From the NCBI RefSeq assembly GCF_003324565.1, contig NZ_QOLA01000001.1, positions 682,001-746,000 on the forward strand: a stretch of DNA of 64,000 bases, given 5' to 3'. The stretch comes from Streptomyces sp. SDr-06. Lineage in GTDB: Bacteria; Actinomycetota; Actinomycetes; Streptomycetales; Streptomycetaceae. The position numbers and the translations under genes were made by a program. Under the pieces are notes generated by a model that had not been told where the DNA came from, did no database searches, and was given only the letters and a program-made list of their open reading frames with translations. Below are positions 8,570-17,192 of this stretch, piece after piece. Position 1 is the stretch's first letter. Every line of letters starts with the position of its first letter.

Positions 8570-9301
8570 ATGGCAGAACTCGTCTATCGGCCGGTCATCG
8601 GCGCCGCTCGCACGATGTTCAAGGCGCTTGACCTGAAGATCGACACGCAGGGTTCGGAGAACATCCCACGCACGGGCGGGGCGGTGCTCGTCAGCAATCA
8701 CATCAGTTACCTGGACTTCATCTTCACGGGGCTCGCGGCGCTGCCGCAGAAGCGGCTCGTGCGTTTCATGGCCAAGGAGTCGGTGTTCCGGCACAGGATC
8801 TCCGGCCCGCTGATGCGCGGCATGAAGCACATTCCGGTCGACCGCAAGCAGGGCGAGGACGCCTATCAGCACGCCCTCGCGTCGCTGCGGTCCGGCGAGG
8901 TGATCGGGGTGTTCCCGGAGGCGACGATCTCGCAGTCGTTCACGCTGAAGAGCTTCAAGTCGGGTGCGGCCAGGCTCGCGCAGGAGGCCGGGGTGCCGCT
9001 GATCCCGATGGCCCTGTGGGGCACCCAGCGGATCTGGACGAAGGGGCGCCCGCGCAACTTCAAGCGCAGTCACATCCCCGTCACCATCCGCGTGGGCGAG
9101 CCGGTGGAGGCCCCCGCCGACCAGTACGCGGGTGCCATCACGCGGCGGCTGCGCGAGCGCTGTCAGGAGCTGCTCGAAGCCGCCCAGCGCGCCTACCCGG
9201 TACGCCCGAAGGACGCGAGCGACACCTGGTGGGTGCCCGCGCACCTGGGAGGTTCGGCGCCGACGCCCGAGCAGGTGAAGGGCGCCGAGGCGGCGGGCTG
9301 A
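8570..9301 (+). CDS. 1-acyl-sn-glycerol-3-phosphate acyltransferase (PlsC family)
   Basis: 243 aa from the ATG; the frame continues upstream to 8393 but the family begins here. The four acyltransferase blocks are present: NHISYLD (catalytic H-x4-D), the region around MKHIPVDRKQG, FPEATISQS, and PLIPMALWGTQ. It transfers an acyl chain from acyl-CoA or acyl-ACP to lysophosphatidic acid or a related acceptor at the inner membrane face. No flanking lipid genes are visible, so the exact acceptor is open. Convergent with the B3/4 gene, 4 bp apart. Confidence 0.93.
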   Translation: MAELVYRPVIGAARTMFKALDLKIDTQGSENIPRTGGAVLVSNHISYLDFIFTGLAALPQKRLVRFMAKESVFRHRISGPLMRGMKHIPVDRKQGEDAYQHALASLRSGEVIGVFPEATISQSFTLKSFKSGAARLAQEAGVPLIPMALWGTQRIWTKGRPRNFKRSHIPVTIRVGEPVEAPADQYAGAITRRLRERCQELLEAAQRAYPVRPKDASDTWWVPAHLGGSAPTPEQVKGAEAAG

Positions 9302-9305
9302 ATCG

Positions 9306-10010
9306 TCACTCCTGTACGGCGGCGCCGACCGGCGGGTGCACGGTGATCCGCGCGCCGGGGCTGGACTTCTCCAGGAGTTCGGCCAGTTCGGCGCCGGCCG
9401 CGACCAGGTCGCAGTGCGGCGCCATCCCTTCAAGGAGGAAGAGCGCGTTGACCGACTCCTCGGTGAGCCTGGTCCGCACTCCCTGGCGCCAGTTCCAGCG
9501 GCGGCAAGTGACGCCCTCGTCGTCGCACCACACCACTTCGCCGGCGTCGGGGTGCTCGATGACCGCCTCGCCGCCCGCCACCGTGTGGAAGGACTCCTCC
9601 CCCGTGGCCCGTACGAGCCGCATCGTCCCCCTGATGTGATCGGTGTCCTCGCCGCCGACCGGCACGAGATGGGCGACGCTGATGGCGTTGTAGACGTCGA
9701 CGAGCCGGTTGACGCGCGGGAGCCCGCCCTCGGCCGCCGCCCGCCGGGCCAGCGCCTCGGCCGAGTTGCGGGTGCGGTTGGGCTTGGAGCCGAAGGCGGT
9801 GTAGGCGGCGCGCCAGGCGGCCATGTGCGGGTCCTCGTGCGGGGCGCGGCCCGCGAGCCGCTCGGCGAGGCGGCGCGCGGCGTCGTCGAGCAGCGCCGAA
9901 CTCGCCGCGTCACTGGGCGCGTTGACGAGTCCGGAGGCCTCGACGGCGACATGGGTGAAGTCGGGCGCGACGGCCAGCACGTCCTCGGACACGGTGAGCG
10001 TGAGCGTCAT
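9306..10010 (-). CDS. B3/4 domain protein (PheRS beta-like)
   Basis: 234 aa from the ATG just after the transglutaminase-like gene (13-bp gap); the longer open frame overlaps that gene and is not needed. The central part (NRLVDVYNAISVAHLVPVGG, the ASGLVN start, and the D-x-x-G stretch near IEHPDAGEVVW) matches the B3/B4 editing-like domain of phenylalanyl-tRNA synthetase beta, here free-standing. Free-standing members are thought to act on amino acids or mischarged tRNA, but few are tested. The pairing with a transglutaminase-like protein suggests a joint role that I cannot name. Confidence 0.85.
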   Translation of the reverse strand: MTLTLTVSEDVLAVAPDFTHVAVEASGLVNAPSDAASSALLDDAARRLAERLAGRAPHEDPHMAAWRAAYTAFGSKPNRTRNSAEALARRAAAEGGLPRVNRLVDVYNAISVAHLVPVGGEDTDHIRGTMRLVRATGEESFHTVAGGEAVIEHPDAGEVVWCDDEGVTCRRWNWRQGVRTRLTEESVNALFLLEGMAPHCDLVAAGAELAELLEKSSPGARITVHPPVGAAVQE

Positions 10011-10023
10011 GATCGGTGGTGCC

Positions 10024-10623
10024 TCACAGTTCGGTCGGATGGATCGGCCACAGCGACGGCCGGTCGGGCGCGGCCTTGAGCGCACTCAGAACAGCCGGAT
10101 GCGGTACATCGTAAAGCACTGGGTAGTCCACTTCATTAAACTCCGGCCGCACCGTCCAGGCGAGGCGCTCCTCGTCGAGCGAGAACCGGGCGTCGATCCC
10201 CGGCTTGTTGCCCCGCGCGTCGATCCGCGCCCAGGCGTCCCGCCCCGGCAGCCGGACGGCGACGAGCCCGTGCACGAGGGGGTGGGAGCCGTCGTCGTCG
10301 GCGAGCCGCTGGTAGCAGAGGGCGGCCGGAATCGCCTCGGCGCGCAGCAGGGCCACCAGGGCGTGGGACTTGGCACAGCAGATGCCGGTGCGCTCGGCCA
10401 GGACGTCGGAGGCACGCCAGGTCACGCGCAGGGCGCCGGAGTCCTCGGAGTGCGGGATCTCGTCCCGGACGAAGGTGTAGGCCGCTTCGGCGTATGAATA
10501 TGCGTCGGCGGCATGGGCGGCCAGCCGGGCTGCCGTCTCGCGCACCAACGGGTGCTGATGGTCGATGACCTCGTCCGCCGCGAGATAGGCGGAGAGTTGA
10601 GGGTTGTGCTGGATGAGCTCCAT
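10024..10623 (-). CDS. Transglutaminase-like cysteine peptidase-fold protein
   Basis: 199 aa from ATG (MELIQHNPQLSAYLAAD); a longer frame up to 10695 has no clear ribosome site. The transglutaminase-core triad region is visible: RTGICCAKSHALVALLRAEG-type motif with the catalytic Cys, a downstream HGLVAVRLPG with His, and WARIDARGNK with Asp. Bacterial members act as proteases or amidases, more rarely as protein cross-linkers. No signal peptide, so cytoplasmic. First gene of a two-gene unit with the B3/4 protein. Confidence 0.85.
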   Translation of the reverse strand: MELIQHNPQLSAYLAADEVIDHQHPLVRETAARLAAHAADAYSYAEAAYTFVRDEIPHSEDSGALRVTWRASDVLAERTGICCAKSHALVALLRAEAIPAALCYQRLADDDGSHPLVHGLVAVRLPGRDAWARIDARGNKPGIDARFSLDEERLAWTVRPEFNEVDYPVLYDVPHPAVLSALKAAPDRPSLWPIHPTEL

Positions 10624-10708
10624 GGCACGCGAGCGTACGAATGCGGCCGACCGCAAGTCAATGACTTTACGGTCGGCCGCATAAGTATCACCCATCAGGC
10701 TCCGAGTG

Positions 10709-11770
10709 TCAGCGGGCCATCTCTTCCTTCAGCGCCGCGAGGAAGCCGTCCACGTCGTCCTCGGTCGTGTCGAAGGAACACATCCAGCGGACGTCACCGG
10801 CCTTCTCGTCCCAGAAGTAGAAGCGGTAGCGCTTCTGGAGCCGCTCGCTGACGTCGTGCGGCAGGCGCGCGAACACGGCGTTGGCCTGCACCTCGTGGAG
10901 GATCTCCACGCCGTGCACCTGACGCACGCCCTCGGCGAGGCGCCGGGCCATCGCGTTGGCGTGGCGGGCGTTGCGCAGCCACAGGTCCTTGGCGAGCATC
11001 GCCTCCAACTGGACCGAGACGAAGCGCATCTTGGAGGCCAGCTGCATGGACATCTTCCGGATGTGCTTCAGCCGGCGCCCCGCGTCCGGGTCGAGCACGA
11101 CGATCGCCTCGCCGAACAGCATGCCGTTCTTGGTACCGCCGTACGACAGGACGTCCACGCCGACCGCGTTGGTGAACGTACGCATCGGCACGTTCAGCGA
11201 CGCGGCGGCGTTGGATATGCGCGCCCCGTCCAGGTGGACCTTCATGCCGCGCTCGTGGGCGTGGTCGCAGATGGCCTTGATCTCGTCGGGCGTGTAGACC
11301 GTGCCCAGCTCGGTGTTCTGAGTGATCGAGACGACCTGCGGCATCGCGCGGTGCTCGTCCTCCCAGCCCCAGGCCTGGCGGTCGATCAGCTCGGGCGTCA
11401 GTTTGCCGTCCGGCGTCGGCACGGTGAGCAGCTTCAGCCCGGCCATGCGCTCGGGGGCGCCGCCCTCGTCCACGTTGATGTGCGCGGTCTCGGCGCACAC
11501 CACCGCGCCCCAGCGGTCGGTCAGCGCCTGGAGGGCGGTGACGTTGGCGCCGGTCCCGTTGAAGACGGGGAAGGTCTCGGCGCCCGCGCCGAAGTGGCTG
11601 TGCATGACGCGCTGGAGGTGGTCGGTGTATTCGTCCTCGCCGTAGGCGATCTGGTGACCGCCGTTGGCGAGCGCGAGGGCCGCGAGGACTTCCGGGTGCG
11701 CTCCGGCGTAGTTGTCGCTCGCGAAACCGCGCACCGCCGGGTCGTGGTGCTGTCGCGCGTCCGTCCTCAC
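10709..11770 (-). CDS. Low-specificity L-threonine aldolase (PLP enzyme)
   Basis: 353 aa. The GTG start overlaps the stop of the upstream dehydrogenase by four bases (GTGA), so the two are translationally coupled; the longer frame up to 12016 is antisense-like sequence inside the dehydrogenase. Fold-type I PLP features: GFASDNYAGAHPEVLAAL start, ETAHINVDEGGAPERM, HLDGARISNA, and the Schiff-base lysine in SYGGTKNG. The enzyme cleaves threonine/allo-threonine to glycine and acetaldehyde. Last gene of the DUF6421-SDR-aldolase operon. Confidence 0.93.
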   Translation of the reverse strand: MRTDARQHHDPAVRGFASDNYAGAHPEVLAALALANGGHQIAYGEDEYTDHLQRVMHSHFGAGAETFPVFNGTGANVTALQALTDRWGAVVCAETAHINVDEGGAPERMAGLKLLTVPTPDGKLTPELIDRQAWGWEDEHRAMPQVVSITQNTELGTVYTPDEIKAICDHAHERGMKVHLDGARISNAAASLNVPMRTFTNAVGVDVLSYGGTKNGMLFGEAIVVLDPDAGRRLKHIRKMSMQLASKMRFVSVQLEAMLAKDLWLRNARHANAMARRLAEGVRQVHGVEILHEVQANAVFARLPHDVSERLQKRYRFYFWDEKAGDVRWMCSFDTTEDDVDGFLAALKEEMAR

Positions 11771-12522
11771 GGCTTGGGGGTCAGCCACAGGCGCTGTCCG
11801 TTCACTTCTTGGGCGGGCTTGTCCCACACGCCGGCGATGGCGTCGGCCAGCTCCTTGACGTCGGTGAAACCCGCGAACTTCGCGTTGGGGCGCTCGGCGC
11901 GCATGGCGTCGTGCACCAATGCCTTGATCACCAGGATCGCAGCAGCGGCTGTCGGCCCGTCGGCCCCCTCGGCGGTCCCCGCCTTGCGGAACGCGTCGCC
12001 GAGCGCCAGCGTCCACGCCTCGGCGGCGGCCTTGCCCGCATTGTAGGCGGCGTTGTTCGCGGTGGGCTTGTGCGCGCCGGACTGGCTGACCAGCACGAAG
12101 CGGCCCCGGCCGCTGCGCAGCAGCGGGTCGTGGAAGGCGAGCGAGGTGTGCTGCACCGTCTTGATCAGCAGCTTTTCCAGCAGCTCCCAGTCGGCCAGGT
12201 CGGTCTCGGGGAAGGAGGCGCTGCCGCGCCAGCCGCCGACGAGGTGGACCATGCCGTCGACCCGCCCGAACTCCTTCTGGATGCGGTCCGCCCAGTCGCG
12301 GGTGGCCCGCAGGTCGAGGAGGTCCACGGTGTCTCCGGTGACGGTGGCCCCGCCGTGCGCGTACCGCGCGGCGTCCACGGCCTCGGCGAGCCGCTGCGCG
12401 TCCGAGTCGGCGCCCACCACGACGGCGCCCGCCTCGGCGAGGCGCAGCAGGGCGGCGCGGCCGGCCGGGCCGGCGGCTCCGGCCACGGCGACGACGGCTC
12501 CGTTGAGAGGTCCGTTGTTCAT
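11767..12522 (-). CDS. Short-chain dehydrogenase/reductase (SDR)
   Basis: 251 aa from the ATG preceded by GGAAGGGG; a GTG at 12552 overlapping the upstream stop by four bases is an alternative. The NAD(P)-binding loop is VVAVAGAAGPAGRAAL, a variant of the SDR G-x3-G-x-G; the catalytic region has VLVSQSGAHKP and YNAGKAAAEAW with the Tyr-x3-Lys pair. The substrate is unknown. The central position in a coupled operon with threonine aldolase and DUF6421 suggests a small pathway on a hydroxy amino acid or aldehyde. Confidence 0.88.
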   Translation of the reverse strand: MNNGPLNGAVVAVAGAAGPAGRAALLRLAEAGAVVVGADSDAQRLAEAVDAARYAHGGATVTGDTVDLLDLRATRDWADRIQKEFGRVDGMVHLVGGWRGSASFPETDLADWELLEKLLIKTVQHTSLAFHDPLLRSGRGRFVLVSQSGAHKPTANNAAYNAGKAAAEAWTLALGDAFRKAGTAEGADGPTAAAAILVIKALVHDAMRAERPNAKFAGFTDVKELADAIAGVWDKPAQEVNGQRLWLTPKP

Positions 12523-12548
12523 CTTCTTCGCCCCTTCCGTCCGAGCGC

Positions 12549-13949
12549 TCACGCGGCGGCTCCGGCCGGAGCGGAAGCGGCGGTGATCCCCTTGGTGGAG
12601 GCGATCACGTTCTTCAGCTTCTTGGAGAGCGCCTCATAGAACATGCTGAGCGGAAACTCGTCCGGAAGCACGTCGTCGACGAGCTTGCGGGGCGGCTGCG
12701 CGAGATCCAGGGCGTCGGGGCCCTTGGCCCAGCGCGATCCGGGGTGCGGCGCGAGGTAGGTGGAGACCAGCTCGTACGCGGCGAACCAGTGGACCAGCTT
12801 CGGGCGGTCGATGCCGTCGCGGTAGAGCTTCTCGATCTCGGCGCACAGCTGGTTGGTGACCTGCGGGGCGCGGTCCCAGTCGATGTGCAGCTTGTTGTCG
12901 GTCCAGCGCACCACGTCGTGCTTGTGCAGGTAGGCGAAGAGAAGCTGGCCGCCGAGCCCGTCGTAGTTGCGCACGCGGTCGCCGGAGACCGGGAAGCGGA
13001 ACATCCGGTCGAACAGCACCGCGTACTGGACGTCGCGGCCGTGCCGGTTGCCCTCGGCGTCCAGCTTCACGGCCTCCTTGAACGCGGTGAGGTCGCAGCG
13101 CAGCTCTTCCAGGCCGTACATCCAGAACGGCTGGCGCTGCTTGATCATGAAGGGGTCGAAGGGCAGGTCGCCGTGGCTGTGGGTGCGGTCGTGGACCATG
13201 TCCCAGAGCACGAAGGCCTGCTCACAGCGCTCCTGGTCGGCCACCATCTCCCGGATGTCCTCGGGCAGTCCGAGCCCGAGGATGCGCACGGACGCCTCGG
13301 TCACGGCACGGAAGCGGGCCGCCTCGCGGTCGCAGAAGATGCCGCCCCAGGTGAAGCGCTCGGGCGCCTCGCGCACGGCGATGGTCTCCGGGAAGAGCAC
13401 CGCGGAGTGGGTGTCGTACCCGGCGGTGAAGTCCTCGAAGGTGATGCCGCAGAACAGCGGGTTGTCGTAGCGGGTGGCCTCCAGCTCGGCGAGCCACTCG
13501 GGCCAGACCATACGCAGCACGACCGCTTCGAGGTTGCGGTCCGGGTTGCCGTTCTGCGTGTACATGGGGAAGAGGACCAGGCGCTGCAGTCCGTCGGCGC
13601 GGTCCGCGGCGGGGTGGAACTTCAGGAGCGAGTCCAGGAAGTCCGGCACGTCGAAGGCGCTGTCGGCCCACTTGCGCAGGTCGGCGATCAGGGCGTCGTG
13701 GTAGGCCGCGTCGTGCGGCAGCAGGGGCGAGAGCTGCTCGACGGCGGCGATCACCTGGTCGAGGGTGGCCTCGACGACCGCGCGGGGCGGGGCGCCCTCC
13801 GCGTCGAAGTCGATCGAGCCGTCCTTGGACTGCCAGGGCCGGATCTCCTCGACGGCATTCTTGAGCGCGGTCCACGCGGGGTGGTCGACCACCCGCCGGT
13901 CGGATACTGCGCCCCCCACGGCCGGGTCCTGCACAAGAATTTCCGTCAT
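12549..13949 (-). CDS. DUF6421 family protein
   Basis: 466 aa, ATG with a strong GGAGG. No known catalytic domain is obvious. Recurrent conserved-looking blocks are FCGITFEDFTAGYDTHSAV, LWDMVHDRTHSHGDLPFDP (several His and Asp, a possible metal site) and YDGLGGQLLFAYLHKHDVVRW. No signal peptide or membrane segment. I recognise it as the actinobacterial DUF6421 family, for which I know no function. It leads the operon with the SDR and threonine aldolase, so it may act on the same metabolite. Confidence 0.85.
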   Translation of the reverse strand: MTEILVQDPAVGGAVSDRRVVDHPAWTALKNAVEEIRPWQSKDGSIDFDAEGAPPRAVVEATLDQVIAAVEQLSPLLPHDAAYHDALIADLRKWADSAFDVPDFLDSLLKFHPAADRADGLQRLVLFPMYTQNGNPDRNLEAVVLRMVWPEWLAELEATRYDNPLFCGITFEDFTAGYDTHSAVLFPETIAVREAPERFTWGGIFCDREAARFRAVTEASVRILGLGLPEDIREMVADQERCEQAFVLWDMVHDRTHSHGDLPFDPFMIKQRQPFWMYGLEELRCDLTAFKEAVKLDAEGNRHGRDVQYAVLFDRMFRFPVSGDRVRNYDGLGGQLLFAYLHKHDVVRWTDNKLHIDWDRAPQVTNQLCAEIEKLYRDGIDRPKLVHWFAAYELVSTYLAPHPGSRWAKGPDALDLAQPPRKLVDDVLPDEFPLSMFYEALSKKLKNVIASTKGITAASAPAGAAA

Positions 13950-14324
13950 GTCACTTCCTCCACAGGAGAACCTCGCGTCAAGACACCGTATCCATGTTCG
14001 GTTGTTCCGCTCAAGAGGGATCTCAGTAAATTATCCTGCCGCGCGCACGTCACGCCGCTCTTCTTCCTGTGTTCACGCAATGGCACGGATATGGCTTCGG
14101 CCCGACGGGGCAGCGGGCAACCCCGGAGGGCGGCTGCCCGCCCGCGGGCCGGGCATGCGTACGGGACCGGGGGCCGCGCCCCGCGCCGGGTTGGCTTCAG
14201 GGACCGGTGCCGACGCGCGCCCCGGCGACGGTGGGATCCGCCAACCGCCCGCCCCGGATCACGGAGCATCCGACGTCCCCCCAAGGGCTTGTTTCCGGGC
14301 GCCGCGCTCACTTCAATGCGCCGT
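13950..14324. other. 375-bp intergenic region between DUF6421 operon and padR
   Basis: Holds the predicted DUF6421 operon promoter on the left and an AT-richer island near 14020-14035. The rest is GC-rich with short Pro/Arg-coding frames on both strands that lack ribosome sites. No gene is seen. Confidence 0.6.
13985..14014 (-). promoter_or_regulatory. Predicted promoter of the DUF6421 operon
   Basis: On the minus strand TTGAGC (14014-14009), an 18-base spacer and TACGGT (13990-13985). A start near 13979 would leave a leader of about 30 bases with a GGAGG site. Confidence 0.5.
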
Positions 14325-14969
14325 ATGAGCAGCCGTGAGTCGACCGACGGGCCCGGCCCCCCGGCGCAGTTGCCGCCGACGGCGTGGGCAGTGCTCGGGC
14401 TGCTCTCGTTCCCCGGCGAGCGGACCGGCTACGAGCTCAAGAAGTGGGCCGACGCCTCGCTGCGGTTCTTCTACTGGGCGCCGGCGGTCAGCCAGATCTA
14501 CGCCGAGCTGCGCCGCCTGGAGGGGCTCGGATACGTCACGTCCCGCCCCTCGGGGCCCGAGGAGCCGCGCCCCACCCGGCGGTACGCGATCAGCGAGGCC
14601 GGCCGCAGCGCGCTCGCCGGGTGGGCGGACTCCCCCGGGGCCGCGGGCCCGGCCGTCCTCAAGCACCCGCTGGTGCTGCGGGTCTGGCTCGGGCACCTGG
14701 CGGCGCCGCAGCGGCTGCGCGCTCTGGTCGGGGACCATCTGGTGCGCACCGAGGCCGAGTTGACGCGGGTACGGGCCGCGCTCGCGCGTGCCGAGGACGC
14801 CGAGGGCACCGACGGGTGGGCGTATCCCCGGATCGCGCTGCGCTGGAGCGAACGGCGGGAGCTGGCCGAGCTGGAGCTGGCGCGGGCGATGCTCGCCGAT
14901 CTGGACGTGCTGGCGGCCCCCCGGGGTGGGGATCCGGACAATGACGACGGCTGGCCCGGCCCGGGGTGA
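14325..14969 (+). CDS. PadR family transcriptional regulator
   Basis: 214 aa; an in-frame ATG at 14316 is equally possible and neither has a good ribosome site. The winged helix occupies residues ~20-100 (AWAVLGLLSFPGERTGYELK, QIYAELRRLEGLGYV, RRYAISEAGRSAL), and the C-terminal helical dimer domain follows, as in PadR-s2/Vir-type regulators. It likely senses a small phenolic or hydrophobic compound. It is divergent from the DUF6421 operon 375 bp away; control of that operon is possible but not shown. Confidence 0.9.
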   Translation: MSSRESTDGPGPPAQLPPTAWAVLGLLSFPGERTGYELKKWADASLRFFYWAPAVSQIYAELRRLEGLGYVTSRPSGPEEPRPTRRYAISEAGRSALAGWADSPGAAGPAVLKHPLVLRVWLGHLAAPQRLRALVGDHLVRTEAELTRVRAALARAEDAEGTDGWAYPRIALRWSERRELAELELARAMLADLDVLAAPRGGDPDNDDGWPGPG

Positions 14970-14973
14970 CGCC

Positions 14974-14987
14974 CGCGGGGCCCCGCG
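14974..14987. terminator. GC palindrome after padR
   Basis: CGCGGGGCCCCGCG is a perfect palindrome five bases past the padR stop. It probably acts as a terminator, although the turn would leave only a short stem. Confidence 0.45.
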
Positions 14988-15099
14988 TCAAGGGCGACAG
15001 GAATCGCCCACGGGCGGGTGACACGGGTTGGCCCGCGCGAGGTGCGCACAGGTAGGACGGAGTCCTCCCGCCCCTCGCCCGCACCCCGGAGCCGCCCCC

Positions 15100-15225
15100 G
15101 TGAGTACCCGCGCAGTGCTTGTCGCAGCCCTCATCACCGGCTTCATCCTCGGGATCGCGTCAACCCGGGCGGACGACTCCGATGCCCCGCGCGAGCCGGG
15201 GTCCGTTGCGGTGGCGGGCCGTTAG
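15100..15225 (+). CDS. Small membrane peptide, hypothetical
   Basis: 41 codons from a GTG with CCGGAG upstream. It has one hydrophobic stretch (AVLVAALITGFILGIA) followed by an acidic, polar tail, so a single membrane-spanning peptide with the tail outside or inside is plausible. I do not recognise a family. It ends 71 bases before the glycerophosphodiesterase and could be its first cistron. Short enough that chance cannot be excluded. Confidence 0.4.
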   Translation: MSTRAVLVAALITGFILGIASTRADDSDAPREPGSVAVAGR

Positions 15226-15296
15226 GCTGCGGCTGCCGCGTGCGCACGGGACTGCGTCACGCGCGCATACCGCCGTCGACGGAAGCGAGGCCTGTC

Positions 15297-15980
15297 TTGA
15301 CGTTCCTCACCATCGGTCACCGCGGGGTCATGGGTGTCGAGCCGGAGAACACCCTGCGGTCCTTCGTCCACGCGGAACGCGCGGGCATGGACGCCATCGA
15401 ACTCGATCTGCACCTCAGCAAGGACGGCGCCCTCGTCGTCATGCACGACGCCGAGGTCGACCGCACCACGGACGGGGAGGGCCCCATCGGCGAGATGACC
15501 CTCGCCGAGCTGCGGGAGCTGGACGCGGGTCAGGGCGAGCGCATCCCCGTCTTCGAGGAGGTCCTCGACGCGGTGAAGACCCCGATCCAGGCAGAGATCA
15601 AGGATGTCGCCGCGGCCCGTTCGCTCGCCGAGGTGATCCTGCGGCGCGATCTCGTGAACCGGGTGGAGGTCTTGTCCTTCCACGACGAGGCGCTCGCCGA
15701 GATCGCCTCCCTCGTGCCCGGTGTGCGCACCGGGCTGGTCGACGACAGCTGGGGGCCCGATCTCCTCGACCGGGCCCGCGCCGTCGGCGCGAAGACCCTG
15801 GTCCTGAGCATCCACCGGCTCACCCTGGAGACGGTCGAGCGGGCCCACGCGGCGGGGTTCAAGGTGATCGGCTGGACCGTGAACACCCAGGACCACCTGC
15901 GTCTGGTGCGCGCCCTCCAGCTGGACGGCGCGACCACCGACTATCCCGAGATCCGCCGCACCGGCCGCTTCACCGCCTAG
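15297..15980 (+). CDS. Glycerophosphodiester phosphodiesterase
   Basis: 227 aa from a TTG start with GGAAGCGAGG upstream; no ATG or GTG fits. Family motifs in order: IGHRGVMGVEPENTLRSF (catalytic His, Arg and Glu), DAIELDLHLSKDGALVVMHD (metal-binding Glu/Asp and the second His), then the TIM-barrel strands QAEIKD, VEVLSFHDEAL and GWTVNTQD. It hydrolyses glycerophosphodiesters to glycerol-3-phosphate and an alcohol. No signal peptide, so cytoplasmic. Confidence 0.93.
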   Translation: MTFLTIGHRGVMGVEPENTLRSFVHAERAGMDAIELDLHLSKDGALVVMHDAEVDRTTDGEGPIGEMTLAELRELDAGQGERIPVFEEVLDAVKTPIQAEIKDVAAARSLAEVILRRDLVNRVEVLSFHDEALAEIASLVPGVRTGLVDDSWGPDLLDRARAVGAKTLVLSIHRLTLETVERAHAAGFKVIGWTVNTQDHLRLVRALQLDGATTDYPEIRRTGRFTA

Positions 15981-15987
15981 CGCCGCC

Positions 15988-16536
15988 TCACCCCAACTCC
16001 TTGACCAGCAGCTCGAATTGGAGATCGTCGCGCTGCGGCAGGCCGAAGCGCTCGTCGCCGTACGGGAAGGGCGTCATTTCTCCCGTACGGCGGTAGCCGC
16101 GCCGCTCGTAGAAGGCGATCAGCTCGTCGCGCACCGAGATCACCGTCATGTGCATCTCGCGCACGCCCCAGTCGGCCCGGGCGGTGCGCTCGGCCTCCGC
16201 GATGATCTGCTTGCCGAGGCCCGCGCCCTGCAGCGCCGGAGAGACCGCGAACATCCCGAAGTAGGCCGCGTCCCCGCGGTGTTCGAGCTGGCAGCAGGCG
16301 ACCAGCACCCCGTCGCGCTCCACCGTGAGCAGCCTGCTGCCCGGCGTGGTGATGACCGCGCGCACCCCCTCGGGGTCGGTGCGCTGCCCCTGGAGGATGT
16401 CGGCCTCGGTGGTCCAGCCGGTGCGGCTGGAGTCCCCGCGGTAGGCCGACTCGATGAGCGGCACCAGCGCCTCGATGTCGGCTTCGGTGGCGTCCCGGTA
16501 GCTCAGCTCTCCGGCGGCCCGGCTGGCGGTGTCCAT
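15988..16536 (-). CDS. GNAT family N-acetyltransferase
   Basis: 182 aa from the ATG after CAGGGAG; the frame runs upstream to 16659 without need. GNAT core: YRDATEADIEALVPLIESAY, the acetyl-CoA loop MFAVSPALQGAGLGKQII (Q-x-x-G-x-G/A) and HMTVISVRDELIAFYERRGYRRTGE at the end. The acceptor substrate is unknown. Convergent with the phosphodiesterase, seven bases apart. Confidence 0.9.
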   Translation of the reverse strand: MDTASRAAGELSYRDATEADIEALVPLIESAYRGDSSRTGWTTEADILQGQRTDPEGVRAVITTPGSRLLTVERDGVLVACCQLEHRGDAAYFGMFAVSPALQGAGLGKQIIAEAERTARADWGVREMHMTVISVRDELIAFYERRGYRRTGEMTPFPYGDERFGLPQRDDLQFELLVKELG

Positions 16537-16618
16537 CGCGGTCTCCCTGCTGACTCGATTGCGCTGCGGCGGCCTCCCGAGCGTAACCCGGCCACTCCCG
16601 GCCACTAAGGTCCCGGTC

Positions 16619-17005
16619 ATGGTGCACGTACTGAGCAGCCGGACCCTGTTGCGCCCCACCGACCCCGAGCGTTCGCGCGCCTTCTACGGCGGACAACTCG
16701 GTCTCCCCGTCTACCGCGAGTTCGGTACGGGGCCCGAGCGCGGCACGGTGTACTTCCTGGGCGGCGGCTTCCTGGAGGTGTCCGGCCGCGCCGAGCACCC
16801 TCCGGCGCCGGGACTCCAGCTGTGGCTCCAGGTGGCGGATGTGGCCGGGGCGCACGAGGAGCTCGTGGGGCGCGGGGTGGCGATCGCGCGGCCTCCGGTG
16901 CGCGAGCCGTGGGGACTCGTCGAGATGTGGATCGAGGATCCGGACGGGGTGCGCATCGCGGTGGTGGAGGTCCCGGCCGACCACCCGCTGCGCTTCCGCC
17001 CCTGA
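16619..17005 (+). CDS. VOC superfamily protein (glyoxalase/bleomycin-resistance fold)
   Basis: 128 aa. Two beta-alpha-beta3 halves: TLLRPTDPERSRAFYGGQLGLPVYRE and LWLQVADVAGAHEELVGRG, with a C-terminal WGLVEMWIEDPDGVRIAVVE typical of the family. The metal ligands cannot be assigned with certainty. Members are glyoxalases, ring-cleaving dioxygenases or drug-binding proteins, so the role is open. Confidence 0.9.
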   Translation: MVHVLSSRTLLRPTDPERSRAFYGGQLGLPVYREFGTGPERGTVYFLGGGFLEVSGRAEHPPAPGLQLWLQVADVAGAHEELVGRGVAIARPPVREPWGLVEMWIEDPDGVRIAVVEVPADHPLRFRP

Positions 17006-17044
17006 CGCCGTCCCTCCGGGATCCCCGGTTCCGTAGCTCCCATT

Positions 17045-17064
17045 AGGCGTCTCGCGCGACGCCT
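17045..17064. terminator. Hairpin after the VOC gene
   Basis: AGGCGTC and GACGCCT arms around a TCGCGC loop, 40 bases past the VOC stop codon. Confidence 0.55.
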
Positions 17065-17192
17065 CCCGACCGGTGGAGATCTCCCGCGCGCTCCCCTCGT
17101 GTGTCCCTGCGCCCGCGTATGCGGCCCCGTGGGCGGGCATCGACCTGTCGGCAGGGCGATCCATCGAGCGTCATCGAGCGGGGAGGTACGCC

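Noticed and set aside
14316..14324. padR start at the first ATG
   Set aside because: Equally lacking a ribosome site; the second ATG was chosen arbitrarily and the difference is three residues.
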